64,000 nt of DNA from Desulfobulbus sp. (GCA_031280615.1 JAITGO010000017.1:310001-374000); one strand, 5' to 3'. Counted from the first letter of the stretch, positions 9,494 through 17,729 are shown. Made by a program: numbers and translations. Notes: a model not told the origin generated them from the sequence alone.

Positions 9494-10090
9494 ATGATCG
9501 AGGAATTGGTGCGCCGGACACGAACCGTGCGCCGTTTTGTGGAACAAAAGGCGATCGAAACGACGCTGTTGCATGCCTGGGTCGATCTTGCCCGGCTCGG
9601 CGGTTCGGCGCGGAACGCCCAATCGTTGAAATACATGATCGTCACCGCAGAGGCGCTGCGAACCCGGCTCCTTCCCCTGCTCGGTTGGGCCGGATATCTG
9701 CCTGACTGGCCCGGTCCCGATCCGGGGGAGCGTCCGGCGGCCTACATCGTCTGCCTGCTCGACACCGCCTTGGCCCGGGGACCGGAGAACGAGGCCCATT
9801 TCGATCTGGGCATCGCCACCCAGAATCTTTTGCTCGGAGCTGCGGCGCAGGGGGTGTTCGGCTGCCGCATCGGCGCCTTTTCAGCGGAGAAGGTCCATCG
9901 CCTGCTCGAGCTGGAGCCACGCTTCAAGGTGCTGCTGGTGCTGGCGCTTGGTTATCCGGCCGAGACCGTGGTAATGGAAGAAGTGGGGCCGGATGGAGAC
10001 ATCCGCTATTGGCACGATGAGCTGGGAGTGCATCATGTGCCTAAACGATCGTTGACGGAGATGCTGGTCAGCCCTCCGGTACCGCAATGA
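9494..10090 (+). CDS. Nitroreductase-family flavoprotein
   Basis: A 198-aa FMN-binding protein. The N-terminus RRTRTVRRF matches the nitroreductase FMN phosphate-binding arginines, LARLGGSARNAQSLKY corresponds to the P-S-x-x-N-x-Q-P region, and GIATQNLLLGAAAQGVFGCRIG is the conserved dimer-interface helix followed by the flavin-binding glycine turn. ATG 9494 is preceded by AAGGAG. Its stop overlaps the start of the next gene by 4 bp. Transcribed divergently from cdaA (193-bp gap). Substrate unknown; dependent enzymes of this size often act on nitro or quinone compounds or as NADH oxidoreductases. Confidence 0.85.
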   Translation: MIEELVRRTRTVRRFVEQKAIETTLLHAWVDLARLGGSARNAQSLKYMIVTAEALRTRLLPLLGWAGYLPDWPGPDPGERPAAYIVCLLDTALARGPENEAHFDLGIATQNLLLGAAAQGVFGCRIGAFSAEKVHRLLELEPRFKVLLVLALGYPAETVVMEEVGPDGDIRYWHDELGVHHVPKRSLTEMLVSPPVPQ

Positions 10091-10494
10091 GCCATACCGC
10101 CATGCTGCAGCTGCTCGGTTTGTTTTCCCTGGTTACCTTTGTCGGCAGTCTGGTCGCCGTGCCCTGGCTGATCGGCCGGATGCAGCCCGACTACTTCGTC
10201 ACCCACTGGCATCGGGTCAACGACCGCCATCGACGGCACCCGGCCCTGGCGGCGGCAATTTGGCTGGCGCGCAACGGCATCGGCTTGTGCCTGCTGGTGG
10301 CCGGCATCGCCATGCTGTTTCTGCCCGGGCAGGGGCTGCTGACCATGCTGGTTGCCATCTGCATGATGGACATACCCGGCAAGCGCCGTCTTCTCGATCG
10401 GCTGATCAGCTATGGCAGCATCCAAACCGCCCTGAATTGGGTGCGGCGGAAGCAGGGGAAGGAGGTATTCGTTTTTAGAAACCGGGACGATTGA
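10087..10494 (+). CDS. PGPGW-family small membrane protein
   Basis: A 135-aa protein with two to three membrane helices: one at about residues 5-30 and a hairpin at about 60-95. The second helix ends in MLFLPGQGLLTMLV, a version of the P-G-P-G-W motif (here PGQGL), followed by a basic DIPGKRRLLDRLI stretch typical of this uncharacterised family. Overlaps the nitroreductase gene by four bases (ATGA), so the two are co-translated, and a terminator follows. No function is known. Confidence 0.75.
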   Translation: MSHTAMLQLLGLFSLVTFVGSLVAVPWLIGRMQPDYFVTHWHRVNDRHRRHPALAAAIWLARNGIGLCLLVAGIAMLFLPGQGLLTMLVAICMMDIPGKRRLLDRLISYGSIQTALNWVRRKQGKEVFVFRNRDD

Positions 10495-10556
10495 GCACAT
10501 CGCGATACGGAAAAGGCGAGGCCCGGTTTGTTGATGAGCTGAGAGCGGCCTAGGGT

Positions 10557-10605
10557 TGCCCATCTTTCGTTTTTTTCTTGAAAACGGAAAATGGGCATTT
10601 TTTTT
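10557..10605 (+). terminator. Rho-independent terminator of the nitroreductase operon
   Basis: Long AT-rich hairpin with outer stem TGCCCAT / ATGGGCA and an inner TTTCGTTTT / AAAACGGAAA stem, followed by eight T. 63 bp downstream of the PGPGW gene. Confidence 0.8.
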
Positions 10606-10913
10606 CCGAAAACATGAAAAATCATTGACGATCGGTTTGCAGGTGGTTATCGCGAGCAAAAAAATGGAATGCTGGCGTATCGCGGGATAATTTGCGTATC
10701 CATTTGTTATTGTTTGAAATGCTGTGTGTTTATTGTTGCTGTTTACACCAATTCGCCAAGATGTCGACACTACTGTCGTGGTAGTTCGACGGCACTCGAG
10801 GTGTTTTCCGTTTTTCTGTGTTATCGAAGGCTAGAAATATGGAAGAAAGACGGGAGATTTTTTGGTTTATTATTTAATTATCTGATTATCCGTAATATTT
10901 TTTTGTGTCCAAT

Positions 10914-10931
10914 TTGGCATGACATGTGCAA
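10914..10931 (+). promoter_or_regulatory. Sigma-54-type -24/-12 promoter upstream of PEP-CTERM gene
   Basis: TTGGCATGACATGTGCAA: GG at 10916-10917 and GC at 10928-10929 with exactly 10 bp between, the sigma-54 spacing; consensus TGGCAC-N5-TTGC. Predicted start near 10941, giving a leader of about 110 nt. PEP-CTERM genes in several proteobacteria are known to be controlled by the PrsK/PrsR system with sigma-54, which agrees with this call. PrsK/PrsR are not in the window. Confidence 0.7.
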
Positions 10932-10957
10932 TTCCCGGAGGCAATGAATTGGAAAAC

Positions 10958-11002
10958 ACCCATACCGCAGTTCGGCCCACAGTGAAGCCTGCCGGTATGG
11001 GT
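10958..11002 (+). promoter_or_regulatory. Leader hairpin in the PEP-CTERM mRNA
   Basis: Perfect 10-bp stem ACCCATACCG / CGGTATGGGT closing a 25-nt loop, within the predicted 5' leader and ending 50 bp before the ATG. No T run follows, so it is not a terminator; it may stabilise the transcript or bind a regulator. Confidence 0.55.
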
Positions 11003-11052
11003 TGCATGGGATGAACACATGTCGCTAATGGCTTGAACTCAAGGAGGACACA

Positions 11053-11847
11053 ATGAAAAAGGTACTGATGGGAATGGCGGTCGCCGCGATGATGGTTGGG
11101 GTGAGCAACACGGCTTTGGCAGACAGGCTCTCCGTGTTCGATGCAAGCTGGACGGATATGACCGTGCAGGGAGGGAACAATGGTCACCCGGAGGATTATG
11201 TTCCCGGTAACGGCCAGGTATATCCCGGTTATGGCGGCCAACCCTTCGATGCCGAATATTTCTTGTACAAGATTCAGGGCAACAGCCTTTTTGTCGGGCT
11301 GCAGACCGGCTTCAACTTGGTTGACGGCAAACAAAAATATGACGGCGCGTGGTATTATTCCGGCGATCTGTACCTTTCCTTCGACAACTCGCCCAGCACC
11401 TATGAATATGCCGTCGATTTCCAGACCACTGGCGGATGGGGCACAAACAGCGGCGATGAGGCGTTCAAGCAAGTCACTAAATCAAGCAGCCCGACCTATG
11501 GGGAGTCCGGCCCTTATCTCGTTACCGAAGGATCTGCGATTGCCGGGGTGCTGCAGGGGATCAGCAACGGCAGTGGGCAGTATGTCGACACGGTTGACGA
11601 CGCCATTTCCGGTTTGCAAACTTCCTATTGGACCATCGTTGAACTCGATCTGGTTGCGCTTTTTGGCGCCGATTGGGCAAGCAAGGGCTTGACCCTAGGG
11701 ACGCATTGGACCATGTCCTGCGGTAACGACGCGGTCAAGGGGGTTGCCCAGGTCGACCCGGTTCCCGAACCGGCGACCATGCTGCTTTTCGGTACCGGCC
11801 TGCTTGGTTTGGCCGGTGCTGCCCGCAGGCGACAGGTCGCCCAGTAA
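11053..11847 (+). CDS. PEP-CTERM sorting domain protein
   Basis: A 264-aa exported protein. Signal peptide of about 23 residues (MKKVLMGMAVAAMMVGVSNT, cleaved after ALA). The middle (about 30-235) is an aromatic- and glycine-rich beta-type domain with no family I recognise. The C-terminus has the full PEP-CTERM signal: VPEPATM, a hydrophobic helix LLFGTGLLGLAG and a basic tail ARRRQ. An exosortase would cleave at the PEP motif and pass the protein to the outside, often in connection with exopolysaccharide. AAGGAGGA precedes ATG 11053. Sigma-54-type promoter and leader hairpin lie upstream, a strong terminator downstream; a monocistronic unit. Confidence 0.9.
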   Translation: MKKVLMGMAVAAMMVGVSNTALADRLSVFDASWTDMTVQGGNNGHPEDYVPGNGQVYPGYGGQPFDAEYFLYKIQGNSLFVGLQTGFNLVDGKQKYDGAWYYSGDLYLSFDNSPSTYEYAVDFQTTGGWGTNSGDEAFKQVTKSSSPTYGESGPYLVTEGSAIAGVLQGISNGSGQYVDTVDDAISGLQTSYWTIVELDLVALFGADWASKGLTLGTHWTMSCGNDAVKGVAQVDPVPEPATMLLFGTGLLGLAGAARRRQVAQ

Positions 11848-11874
11848 TCTTTTATATCTTCCTTCTTCTTTCTT

Positions 11875-11907
11875 GGAGCAAGCGTACTGCGCTTGCTCCT
11901 TTTTTTT
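11875..11907 (+). terminator. Rho-independent terminator
   Basis: Perfect 10-bp stem GGAGCAAGCG / CGCTTGCTCC with a 5-nt loop and eight T, 27 bp after the PEP-CTERM stop. Confidence 0.93.
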
Positions 11908-12086
11908 GTCAAAATTCGGGAATAAGCCCGTTCGCTCACTGTTATCAGTCCGCGAAAAAACTGGCTGTGTTTGACGTCCTTCATAGTCAAATTTCACAAA
12001 TCGGTTGCGATGACCATCGAACTTTTATCAGGTTCCGTCTCTGGCAATTGGTGGTGTTCTTAACGCTGCAAGAGTCGGTTGATCAA

Positions 12087-12180
12087 ACGAGATCTCTCGC
12101 TGCGTGAGACACTCTGCCCAGCGTTGTCAATGTGCCAAACGTTTTCCGTTGGTCATCCTGATGAACGAAGAGAGGAAAAA
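12087..12180. repeat. Dispersed inverted-repeat element, copy A
   Basis: Left arm ACGAGATCTCTCGCTGCG (12087-12104) and right arm GTCATCCTGATGAACGAAGA (12152-12171) are degenerate inverted relatives of each other and of the element at 52842-52960. The arms resemble the GTCAT-TC-GAACG-AGTGAGAGATCTCGT type of intergenic repeat found scattered in many sulfate reducers and relatives. Non-coding. Confidence 0.6.
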
Positions 12181-13049
12181 TGTCCTGAAATTTCGATAAA
12201 ATACCGTCTGTGATGGAATTGGCAAAATTGTAGTGGGAATCCGTAATTGAATACGTCCAACGAGCGCGATCTGGTCGTATTGCCGCATCGCTACCGGCGA
12301 TGGAGCCGTGGAGGGAGCTTTTGGCGATAGCAACATTGCATTGGAACTTGGCAGGCGCGACATCGCGCACCACTTTCGAGCTCAAGTCGCGGCTGAGCCG
12401 ATGCCCTGCCGGATTCAGTCCCACAAGCAAGGTGGAATGGCATAACCGGGATCTACGACGCGGCCTCACCTATCTCTGTCATTGAGGGTGTTCGGGGGGC
12501 TTGATCGATAATGGCGAATGATCGCAATGAAAAGGTTTATTGAAGAGTCCAAGAAGGTACGGACGAGATCGGGCAGCTATTTAATGAACTCATCAAGTAC
12601 CCTTATTTCGGGCCATGGTGGCGCGGTTGGAGGTGGGGGGCAAAGATCAAGCAGGCGGTATTGCCTCTTTGTTCTTTTGTCGGTCGGCTCCAGTGCATAT
12701 CCGGAGGCTTGATTGCCCTTCGCGGAGGCAATAACCAAGTCACGCGCATCGGGTGTTCGGTGAGCAGAGTCGGAGATGCAGGCCAGCGCTGGTTATTTCG
12801 TCGAATTGGCTGAACCGACGAAAAGAGATAGAGTGGGGCAGCGTTTGCCAGGTAAAAAAACACAAGGCGAAACACGCAGACCCAATAAGGCGGATCATGT
12901 CGCATCTCGATCTCGGGTTGGCTGGTTTTCCTGTCATCACGACTTTGAAGAACAATGGTTTTTCTGTTGCTGCGGAAGAGTATGGCGGGATTATTACAAG
13001 GGACGACTTGGTTGCCCTGCGGGAAGGGGTGGGAATGAGTTTGGAAACA
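12181..13049. other. Intergenic region, no intact gene; possible decayed frame 12511-12813
   Basis: Between two convergent PEP-CTERM units. No frame has a good start and ribosome site. One frame from ATG 12511 runs 100 codons to TGA 12811, interrupted only by a TGA at codon 11, and contains a plausible stretch (EIGQLFNELIKYPYFGPWWR, from about 12558); it may be the relic of a small gene. A second short open stretch (12919-13050, reading ITTLKNNGFSVAAEEYGG and ending just before the terminator) also looks coding-like but has no start. I cannot assign either to a family. Confidence 0.3.
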
Positions 13050-13081
13050 TAAAAAAAGCCCGACAGGATTCCTGTCGGGCT
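13050..13081 (-). terminator. Rho-independent terminator of second PEP-CTERM gene
   Basis: Stem AGCCCGACAGG / CCTGTCGGGCT with a 3-nt loop; the A run at 13050-13056 reads as a T run on the minus strand. 33 bp after the stop. Confidence 0.93.
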
Positions 13082-13113
13082 TTATCAGACAATAGCTGGG
13101 AGTGACCTGCAGC

Positions 13114-13821
13114 TTAGTTGGTTCTTTTCCGGCGAGCGACGCCAGCCAAACCAAGCAGACCGGTGCCGAAGAGCAACATGGTGGTCGGTTCGGGAACGGG
13201 ATCAACGGATTCAACCATTACAACCAGGTCGTTAAAATCGAAATTGCTGCCATTCTCAAAGGCGAGAACATATTCATTGACTGTCCATGGTCCAGGTTGA
13301 TAGGCACCAATTTGTACTTGATCTCCAGTGCCACGGAAAGCATACATATGATCAAGGCCACCTTGATTCAAGGTGCTGTCGGAATAGTATGTTACACCAT
13401 TAAAGTTGATGTAATAACCAAATGTTCCACTTGTAAAGGATCCTGCCTGTTCGGTCAAATTTCTTACAACTGTACCATCTGTTAAAATACTTACAGTTGC
13501 TTTTTGTCCAGCTGTAGTTTGCGATCCGGAAAACAATTGAACAAAGTTATCTTTATTATTGGAGTCGTAGATGCCAAAAGTGCTTCCTCCGGCTAATCCC
13601 GCTATGTTGAGAACCATTGATGCAAACGATCCACCCGAAGCCGTGATATTCCAATAAGAATCGGTGCCATCGCTCAACATATCTGTGGCAGCATTGACAC
13701 TACTGTTGCCACCGACAGTGATGCCATTCAAAGTGTCTTGCAGACTTGCCTGAGCAGTACCAGCCAACAAACCAATCCCAGCCAGCGCTACCAGCGCACT
13801 CTTCAATAATTGCTTCTTCAT
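13114..13821 (-). CDS. PEP-CTERM protein with DUF4114-like domain
   Basis: A 235-aa exported protein: signal peptide MKKQLLKSALVALAGIGLLA, cleaved after AQA (about residue 25); a serine/threonine- and glycine-rich beta domain; a segment near residues 185-205 (EYVLAFENGSNFDFNDLVVM) that matches the end of DUF4114 domains; and a C-terminal PEP-CTERM signal (VPEPTTMLLFGTGLLGLAG plus ARRKR). The C-terminal 25 residues are almost identical to those of the first PEP-CTERM protein while the bodies differ, so the sorting tail is shared. Base composition is clearly AT-richer than the neighbouring core genes. GAGGG precedes the ATG. Convergent with the other PEP-CTERM gene. Confidence 0.88.
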   Translation of the reverse strand: MKKQLLKSALVALAGIGLLAGTAQASLQDTLNGITVGGNSSVNAATDMLSDGTDSYWNITASGGSFASMVLNIAGLAGGSTFGIYDSNNKDNFVQLFSGSQTTAGQKATVSILTDGTVVRNLTEQAGSFTSGTFGYYINFNGVTYYSDSTLNQGGLDHMYAFRGTGDQVQIGAYQPGPWTVNEYVLAFENGSNFDFNDLVVMVESVDPVPEPTTMLLFGTGLLGLAGVARRKRTN

Positions 13822-13885
13822 GTTTCCCTCCTAAGGGTGTGATGTATTCGAACAAGACAAGGAACATTTTTTTCGTTGCCAATTT

Positions 13886-13904
13886 TATTCATTATTTGTG
13901 CCAG
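13886..13904 (-). promoter_or_regulatory. Weak sigma-54-like site upstream of second PEP-CTERM gene
   Basis: On the minus strand TGGCACAAATAATGAAT has a perfect -24 element (TGGCAC) but GA instead of GC at -12. It would give a start near 13877 and a 56-nt leader. Only suggestive. Confidence 0.25.
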
Positions 13905-14095
13905 TTTATCGATATCTTTCTTCTTGGCGTTGGTTTGTTCTTTGAAAAATTTGCTAATTCAATGTGTTATTTAATCGGTCCGATTGTAAAATCCTTGCGG
14001 AAAAACATTTTTTTGTTCCGAACAAGACCTTATTAATATTTAGGAGTAAGCTCAGTAACGGAAATAATCTGTAGTCACTTTTTTTCCACGGGACA

Positions 14096-14800
14096 AAGGC
14101 GGAATTTTTTGGGTTATTTTATATAATTCAGTATGTTATCTTTAAATGCTTGTTCCGGAATTTCGGAAGAACGAAACGGGGCGAGAGGTGCAATTTGCCC
14201 TGGAAATTAAGGGTGTGTAATGCGTAATTCATTGTTTTTATGAATTTTTGTTGTTTGTGGAGGCGGGGCTCTTTGGCGATGAAATAGGCTGTTTTCTCGT
14301 TCGTTATTCTGGTGAATCTTTGTACCTGCAAGGTGGGGAGTCTCGGAAAAGCGAGTTATGGGTTTCTTGGCCTGTGCTTGGATGTGGAAAAAATATATTT
14401 TTTATTTTAATTCCGCATGGATATGATTGAAAAGTTGTTCCGGAGTTTCGGAAAAACGGTGGAGATTCAAGGCGATTGTGTTTGCTGAAGCGGAAAAAAT
14501 GTTCTCCGGGGACAATGATCGCATCGTCCGGTGCCTTGGAATAACGCGAATGATGATCGATTGCTTCGTGGCCGGGAGTTGTTGCCGTCGTTTTGGCGGT
14601 CGCGGGCAAAACTGTGAGGCCGGGCGCGCGTTATTGATCGAAGTCTGAGGCAAGGAAGGTGGAAATGTGATTTTTTTTGCTGTTATTTTATGATGTTATC
14701 TTGATAGAAATATTCCTGTATTCCGGAAAATGGCGGTGGGGACGGGGTGAAATTGTTCACCTGAGCGGAAAAGTATCGTGAACAATGCCAGGAGAAAAAT
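14096..14800. repeat. Three degenerate AT-rich/CGGAA repeat modules spaced about 284 bp
   Basis: The 1,032-bp gap 13822-14853 holds no gene but three related modules. Each has an AT-rich block followed by a core like TGTTCCGGAATTTCGGAA: cores start at 14151, 14436 and about 14719, so spacing is 285 and 283 bp. Modules 2 and 3 remain alignable after the core (ATTGT..CTGA.GCGGAAAA..GACAATG at 14474-14518 and 14752-14785). Modules 1 and 3 share TTATTTTAT..ATGTTATCTT. The AT-rich block of module 1 (14101-14131) also resembles the sequence before the sigma-54-type promoter at 10851-10885 (ATTTTTTGG-TTATT-TAATT). Origin and function unknown. Confidence 0.55.
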
Positions 14801-14853
14801 GGAGAAAATTGGGACCGTTGGGTCGATTGAAGTCCAGTGTCGAAGACTGGGCG

Positions 14854-15543
14854 TCAAGGGGCGGTGGGATGATGCCCGGAAAAAACGATGCCGGAGTGGA
14901 AAAGAAAGCTACTTTCAATGGGTTTTGACCAAACCACCCGGCCGATTCCTGCTATGGAATCTGTGCTGTCCTTGATTACCTCAAACCGGAGGGTGGTTTC
15001 AGGGGGAAGCAACTGCCGGGTGGCAAAACGGATGCCATGGGCGCTGAAGTCCACGGTCCAGGCGTCGTCCTCCCGAATCGAGGGGAGCTGGTCAGTGTCG
15101 GTTATTTCCGAAAAACGGAAGACATGATGGGTCGGAATCCGCACCGAGCGGCGCCGGTTGCTAGCAAGGAGTCCGTTTGGCACACGCTGCCTCTCAGCTG
15201 CGACCAACAGTTCATACTGACCGCACAGCGCATATTGGCTGGTCAGGCAATAGGTGGCTATATGGGAGCAAACGGGTAGATAAATCCCCTCCTCGATCAA
15301 CAGGCAGGAGCGGCTTTCCGGTTCCCAATGGGGGCAGACAAATTCAGAGCCGGACTTGATGATTCCGCCCTTTCGCCGGGTCTTTTCAAGAAATTCATAA
15401 GCGTGCATATGCTGTTTTCTGCAAGGAACATACCGAATTGCCTGGGAGATTTTTTTCTTTTCCTGTCGACGGCGGGCGCCCTTGGCTGCAAGCGTGGGAC
15501 CGAGAGCAGGCAGACATTGGTGGTGGCAGGGCGGTTCGGCCAT
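14854..15543 (-). CDS. PilZ-domain protein with cysteine-rich N-terminus
   Basis: A 229-aa cytoplasmic protein. Residues 130-135 (RRRSVR) and 165-170 (DFSAHG) form the two c-di-GMP-binding motifs of PilZ (RxxxR and D/NxSxxG), followed by the beta-barrel strands to GIGRVVW and FHSGIVFSG. The N-terminal 115 residues contain nine cysteines, including CHHQC at 6-10, CPHW at 70, and C80, C92, C99, C107, suggesting a metal-binding or redox-sensitive module. Start at 15543 is supported by GGAAGG 6 nt upstream; an internal ATG at residue 46 would remove CHHQC. Lies alone on the minus strand next to the PEP-CTERM region, so a role in c-di-GMP control of surface structures is plausible but unproven. 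Confidence 0.8.
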   Translation of the reverse strand: MAEPPCHHQCLPALGPTLAAKGARRRQEKKKISQAIRYVPCRKQHMHAYEFLEKTRRKGGIIKSGSEFVCPHWEPESRSCLLIEEGIYLPVCSHIATYCLTSQYALCGQYELLVAAERQRVPNGLLASNRRRSVRIPTHHVFRFSEITDTDQLPSIREDDAWTVDFSAHGIRFATRQLLPPETTLRFEVIKDSTDSIAGIGRVVWSKPIESSFLFHSGIVFSGHHPTAP

Positions 15544-15691
15544 GGCGGCCTTCCTTCTTTACTATCTGGACGGAAAGGGCGCGGCAGATAAAAGGCGATG
15601 AAGACCGATTCCACTCGCGATCATTTTTTCACTGATCTCATGGCATGGCGGCCCGAGACCTTTCCATGTCCTCGCCTTCGGTGCGACAGAA

Positions 15692-15721
15692 TTGGACATT
15701 TTCCAAATCCACAGGTATATA
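15692..15721 (+). promoter_or_regulatory. Candidate sigma-70 promoter for the DUF89-like gene
   Basis: TTGGAC (15692-15697), 18-bp spacer, TATATA (15716-15721). It would give a leader of about 180 nt. The 364-bp gap 15544-15907 holds nothing else recognisable. Confidence 0.35.
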
Positions 15722-15907
15722 CAGAAGCCACGCTGTCAGCGGGACCGGAGTGAATGGTCCCGCAGGAATTCGAAGCCGCCTGGCCTGCCGTGACTGCGCG
15801 CAACGAGAATTCCCGTGCCGGGAGCGAGTTGCCTTCCATTTCTTCTACTGCGGCACGGCTGGGTGGGACTTTGTTGGACGATGCCCTTGCATCGAGGAGA
15901 AACGACC

Positions 15908-17647
15908 GTGAGTGATATTGCCCGCTACGTCAAGGGCCAAGACCCAGACCGGGATGCCTGGTTGACGAACTTTTTCACCGAAAACCACCTGGCCTACGAA
16001 ACCTTTCCCGGTGAAGTCGCCTCGCCGGAGCAGCTTAAGTTCATCGTCCATCTCGAAGACGAGCAGGTCTACTATCCCTGTTCGGACGAGCTCTTCCGGG
16101 CCATCATTGAGAAACGGGCGGACACGGTGCTGACCTCGGCCTATATCGGCATCTGGACCCGGCTGGAAAAACTGGTGCGCGAGGTGGTCACCGATTCCTA
16201 CAAGCAAAGTTACCTGCTGAGCCTGCTGACCATCAAGTTCAACCACGAAACCATGCACAAGATCCAGCTGCCCGGGCGGATCGAGAAACGGCTGTTGAGC
16301 ATTTTCACCACCATCAGCGAGATCGGCCGGCCGCTGGCAATCGAGCGGGAGCTGGAGAACAAGCGGGTGGCCGCCTTCCTGAAGTCGGAGGCGTTCGAAC
16401 AGGCCTTCAACTCCCAGGAAGGCCTTGAAATCACCGATCAAACCACCTTGACCGACATCGACCTGCAATTGCACCTGCTGCGGTTGCGCCGCCTGTTCCA
16501 ACTCAGTTCCATGCGGCCTATCTGGCGCCAGGACCAGACGCCGGACATCGACACCATCCGCAAGGTGATGAACAAGCCCCTGGAAACCCCGGAGTGGCAG
16601 TGGCTCTGCAACTGGCTGCGGGATGTGATTGCCGGTCGGAGGCAGCCTTGCGTGCTTTGGGTGGGCGGCCGTTCGGGCGAGATTGTCTTCGATTTGGCCA
16701 TTCTCCGCATTTTCATGAAGATCGGCATCAAGGTGATCTTGGCGGTCAAGCAGGATTTCTATTATCACCGGGTTTCCTTTGTCGATCTGCTTGAAGATCC
16801 GACCCTGGACGAGTTGATCGAGGACGCCCACATCATCGGCGACCCGAAAATCTCCAAAAACGAATTGCTGCGACAACTCGACAGCGACAACCGCTTTCTG
16901 GTCATCTCCGACGGCACCCGCGAGCCCTTCAATCCGCTGCTGACCTCGGTCACCTATGCCCGGGCGTTCAAGGAGGCCGATCTGGTGGTCTACCGCAATC
17001 CGGGCGGTCGGGAGAGCATCTCCAACCATTTTCAATTCACCCGCGACATCATTTCCATCATCCCCGCCGATGACGGCGAAGTCGATATCCTGCTCAAGCT
17101 CCGCCACCCCAAGGCGGTCCGCTTCTCCCGCGCCGAGTTGCGGCGCATGGCCCAGGATCTGATCGACATGGTCGAGCAGGAAAAGGCCAGGGGCAAGAAA
17201 ATCATGTTCTACTCGGCCATCGTCGGCTCGATTCCCGGCCAGCTCACCACTGCCAAGGAAATCTTGAACGTCTTTGTCGAATACCTGCGCTCCTCGCTCC
17301 ACGAAGTGGTCATCATCAATCCGGGCGAACATTTCATCGAGGGCATGGATGCCGACGACATCATGTACATGTGGGAGATTTTCCAGCGGTCGGGCAATAT
17401 CGACATCTGGCGCTTCCAGAGTGTCGACGACATCGTCAAGTCCTTCGAGCTGATGGGCAGAAAGGTGCCGCCCGAGTGGACCGGCAAGGACGCCACCTAC
17501 TCCACCGGGTGCACCAAGGAAATGGAAATCGCCCTCCAAATCCAGAAGCAATACCCGGAAATGCAGTTGATCGGCCCGGGCTACGAGAAATTCCAGCGCC
17601 GCAAGGAATACGGCGTGGGCAAACTGTACGACCGCACCCTGGCCTGA
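15908..17647 (+). CDS. Large DUF89/ARMT1-like protein with extra N- and C-terminal domains
   Basis: A 579-aa cytoplasmic protein. The central part (about residues 235-390) resembles DUF89 metal-dependent damage-control phosphatases: VGGRSGEIVFDLAILR corresponds to the GDNAGEIVFD motif, GIKVILAVKQ to the following strand with its lysine, and TYARAFKEADLVVYRNPGG to the later D/K region. The G-D-N is changed to G-G-R, so a metal ligand is missing and activity is uncertain. About 230 helical residues precede it, and about 140 follow (KIMFYSAIVGSIPGQLTTAK to PGYEKFQRRKEYG). Start GTG 15908 has GAGGAGA 7 nt upstream. cobT follows 82 bp downstream. Function unknown. Confidence 0.6.
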   Translation: MSDIARYVKGQDPDRDAWLTNFFTENHLAYETFPGEVASPEQLKFIVHLEDEQVYYPCSDELFRAIIEKRADTVLTSAYIGIWTRLEKLVREVVTDSYKQSYLLSLLTIKFNHETMHKIQLPGRIEKRLLSIFTTISEIGRPLAIERELENKRVAAFLKSEAFEQAFNSQEGLEITDQTTLTDIDLQLHLLRLRRLFQLSSMRPIWRQDQTPDIDTIRKVMNKPLETPEWQWLCNWLRDVIAGRRQPCVLWVGGRSGEIVFDLAILRIFMKIGIKVILAVKQDFYYHRVSFVDLLEDPTLDELIEDAHIIGDPKISKNELLRQLDSDNRFLVISDGTREPFNPLLTSVTYARAFKEADLVVYRNPGGRESISNHFQFTRDIISIIPADDGEVDILLKLRHPKAVRFSRAELRRMAQDLIDMVEQEKARGKKIMFYSAIVGSIPGQLTTAKEILNVFVEYLRSSLHEVVIINPGEHFIEGMDADDIMYMWEIFQRSGNIDIWRFQSVDDIVKSFELMGRKVPPEWTGKDATYSTGCTKEMEIALQIQKQYPEMQLIGPGYEKFQRRKEYGVGKLYDRTLA

Positions 17648-17729
17648 GGCGCGGAGGCCAGTCGATAAAGAGGCAGCCCGGCCCGGATGGAAGCAGGGCC
17701 GGATGACGTATTTTCAGCAGGATGACGGC

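Noticed and set aside
10669..10947. 92-codon open frame before the PEP-CTERM gene
   Set aside because: It covers the sigma-54-type promoter, has no ribosome site and no similarity.
15845..17551. A 568-codon open frame antisense to the DUF89-like gene
   Set aside because: Mirror image of a high-GC coding frame; low-complexity His/Gln/Asp-rich translation with no motif or ribosome site. The same applies to long antisense frames at 25697-27811, 39696-41702, 1680-3263 and 60806-62107.
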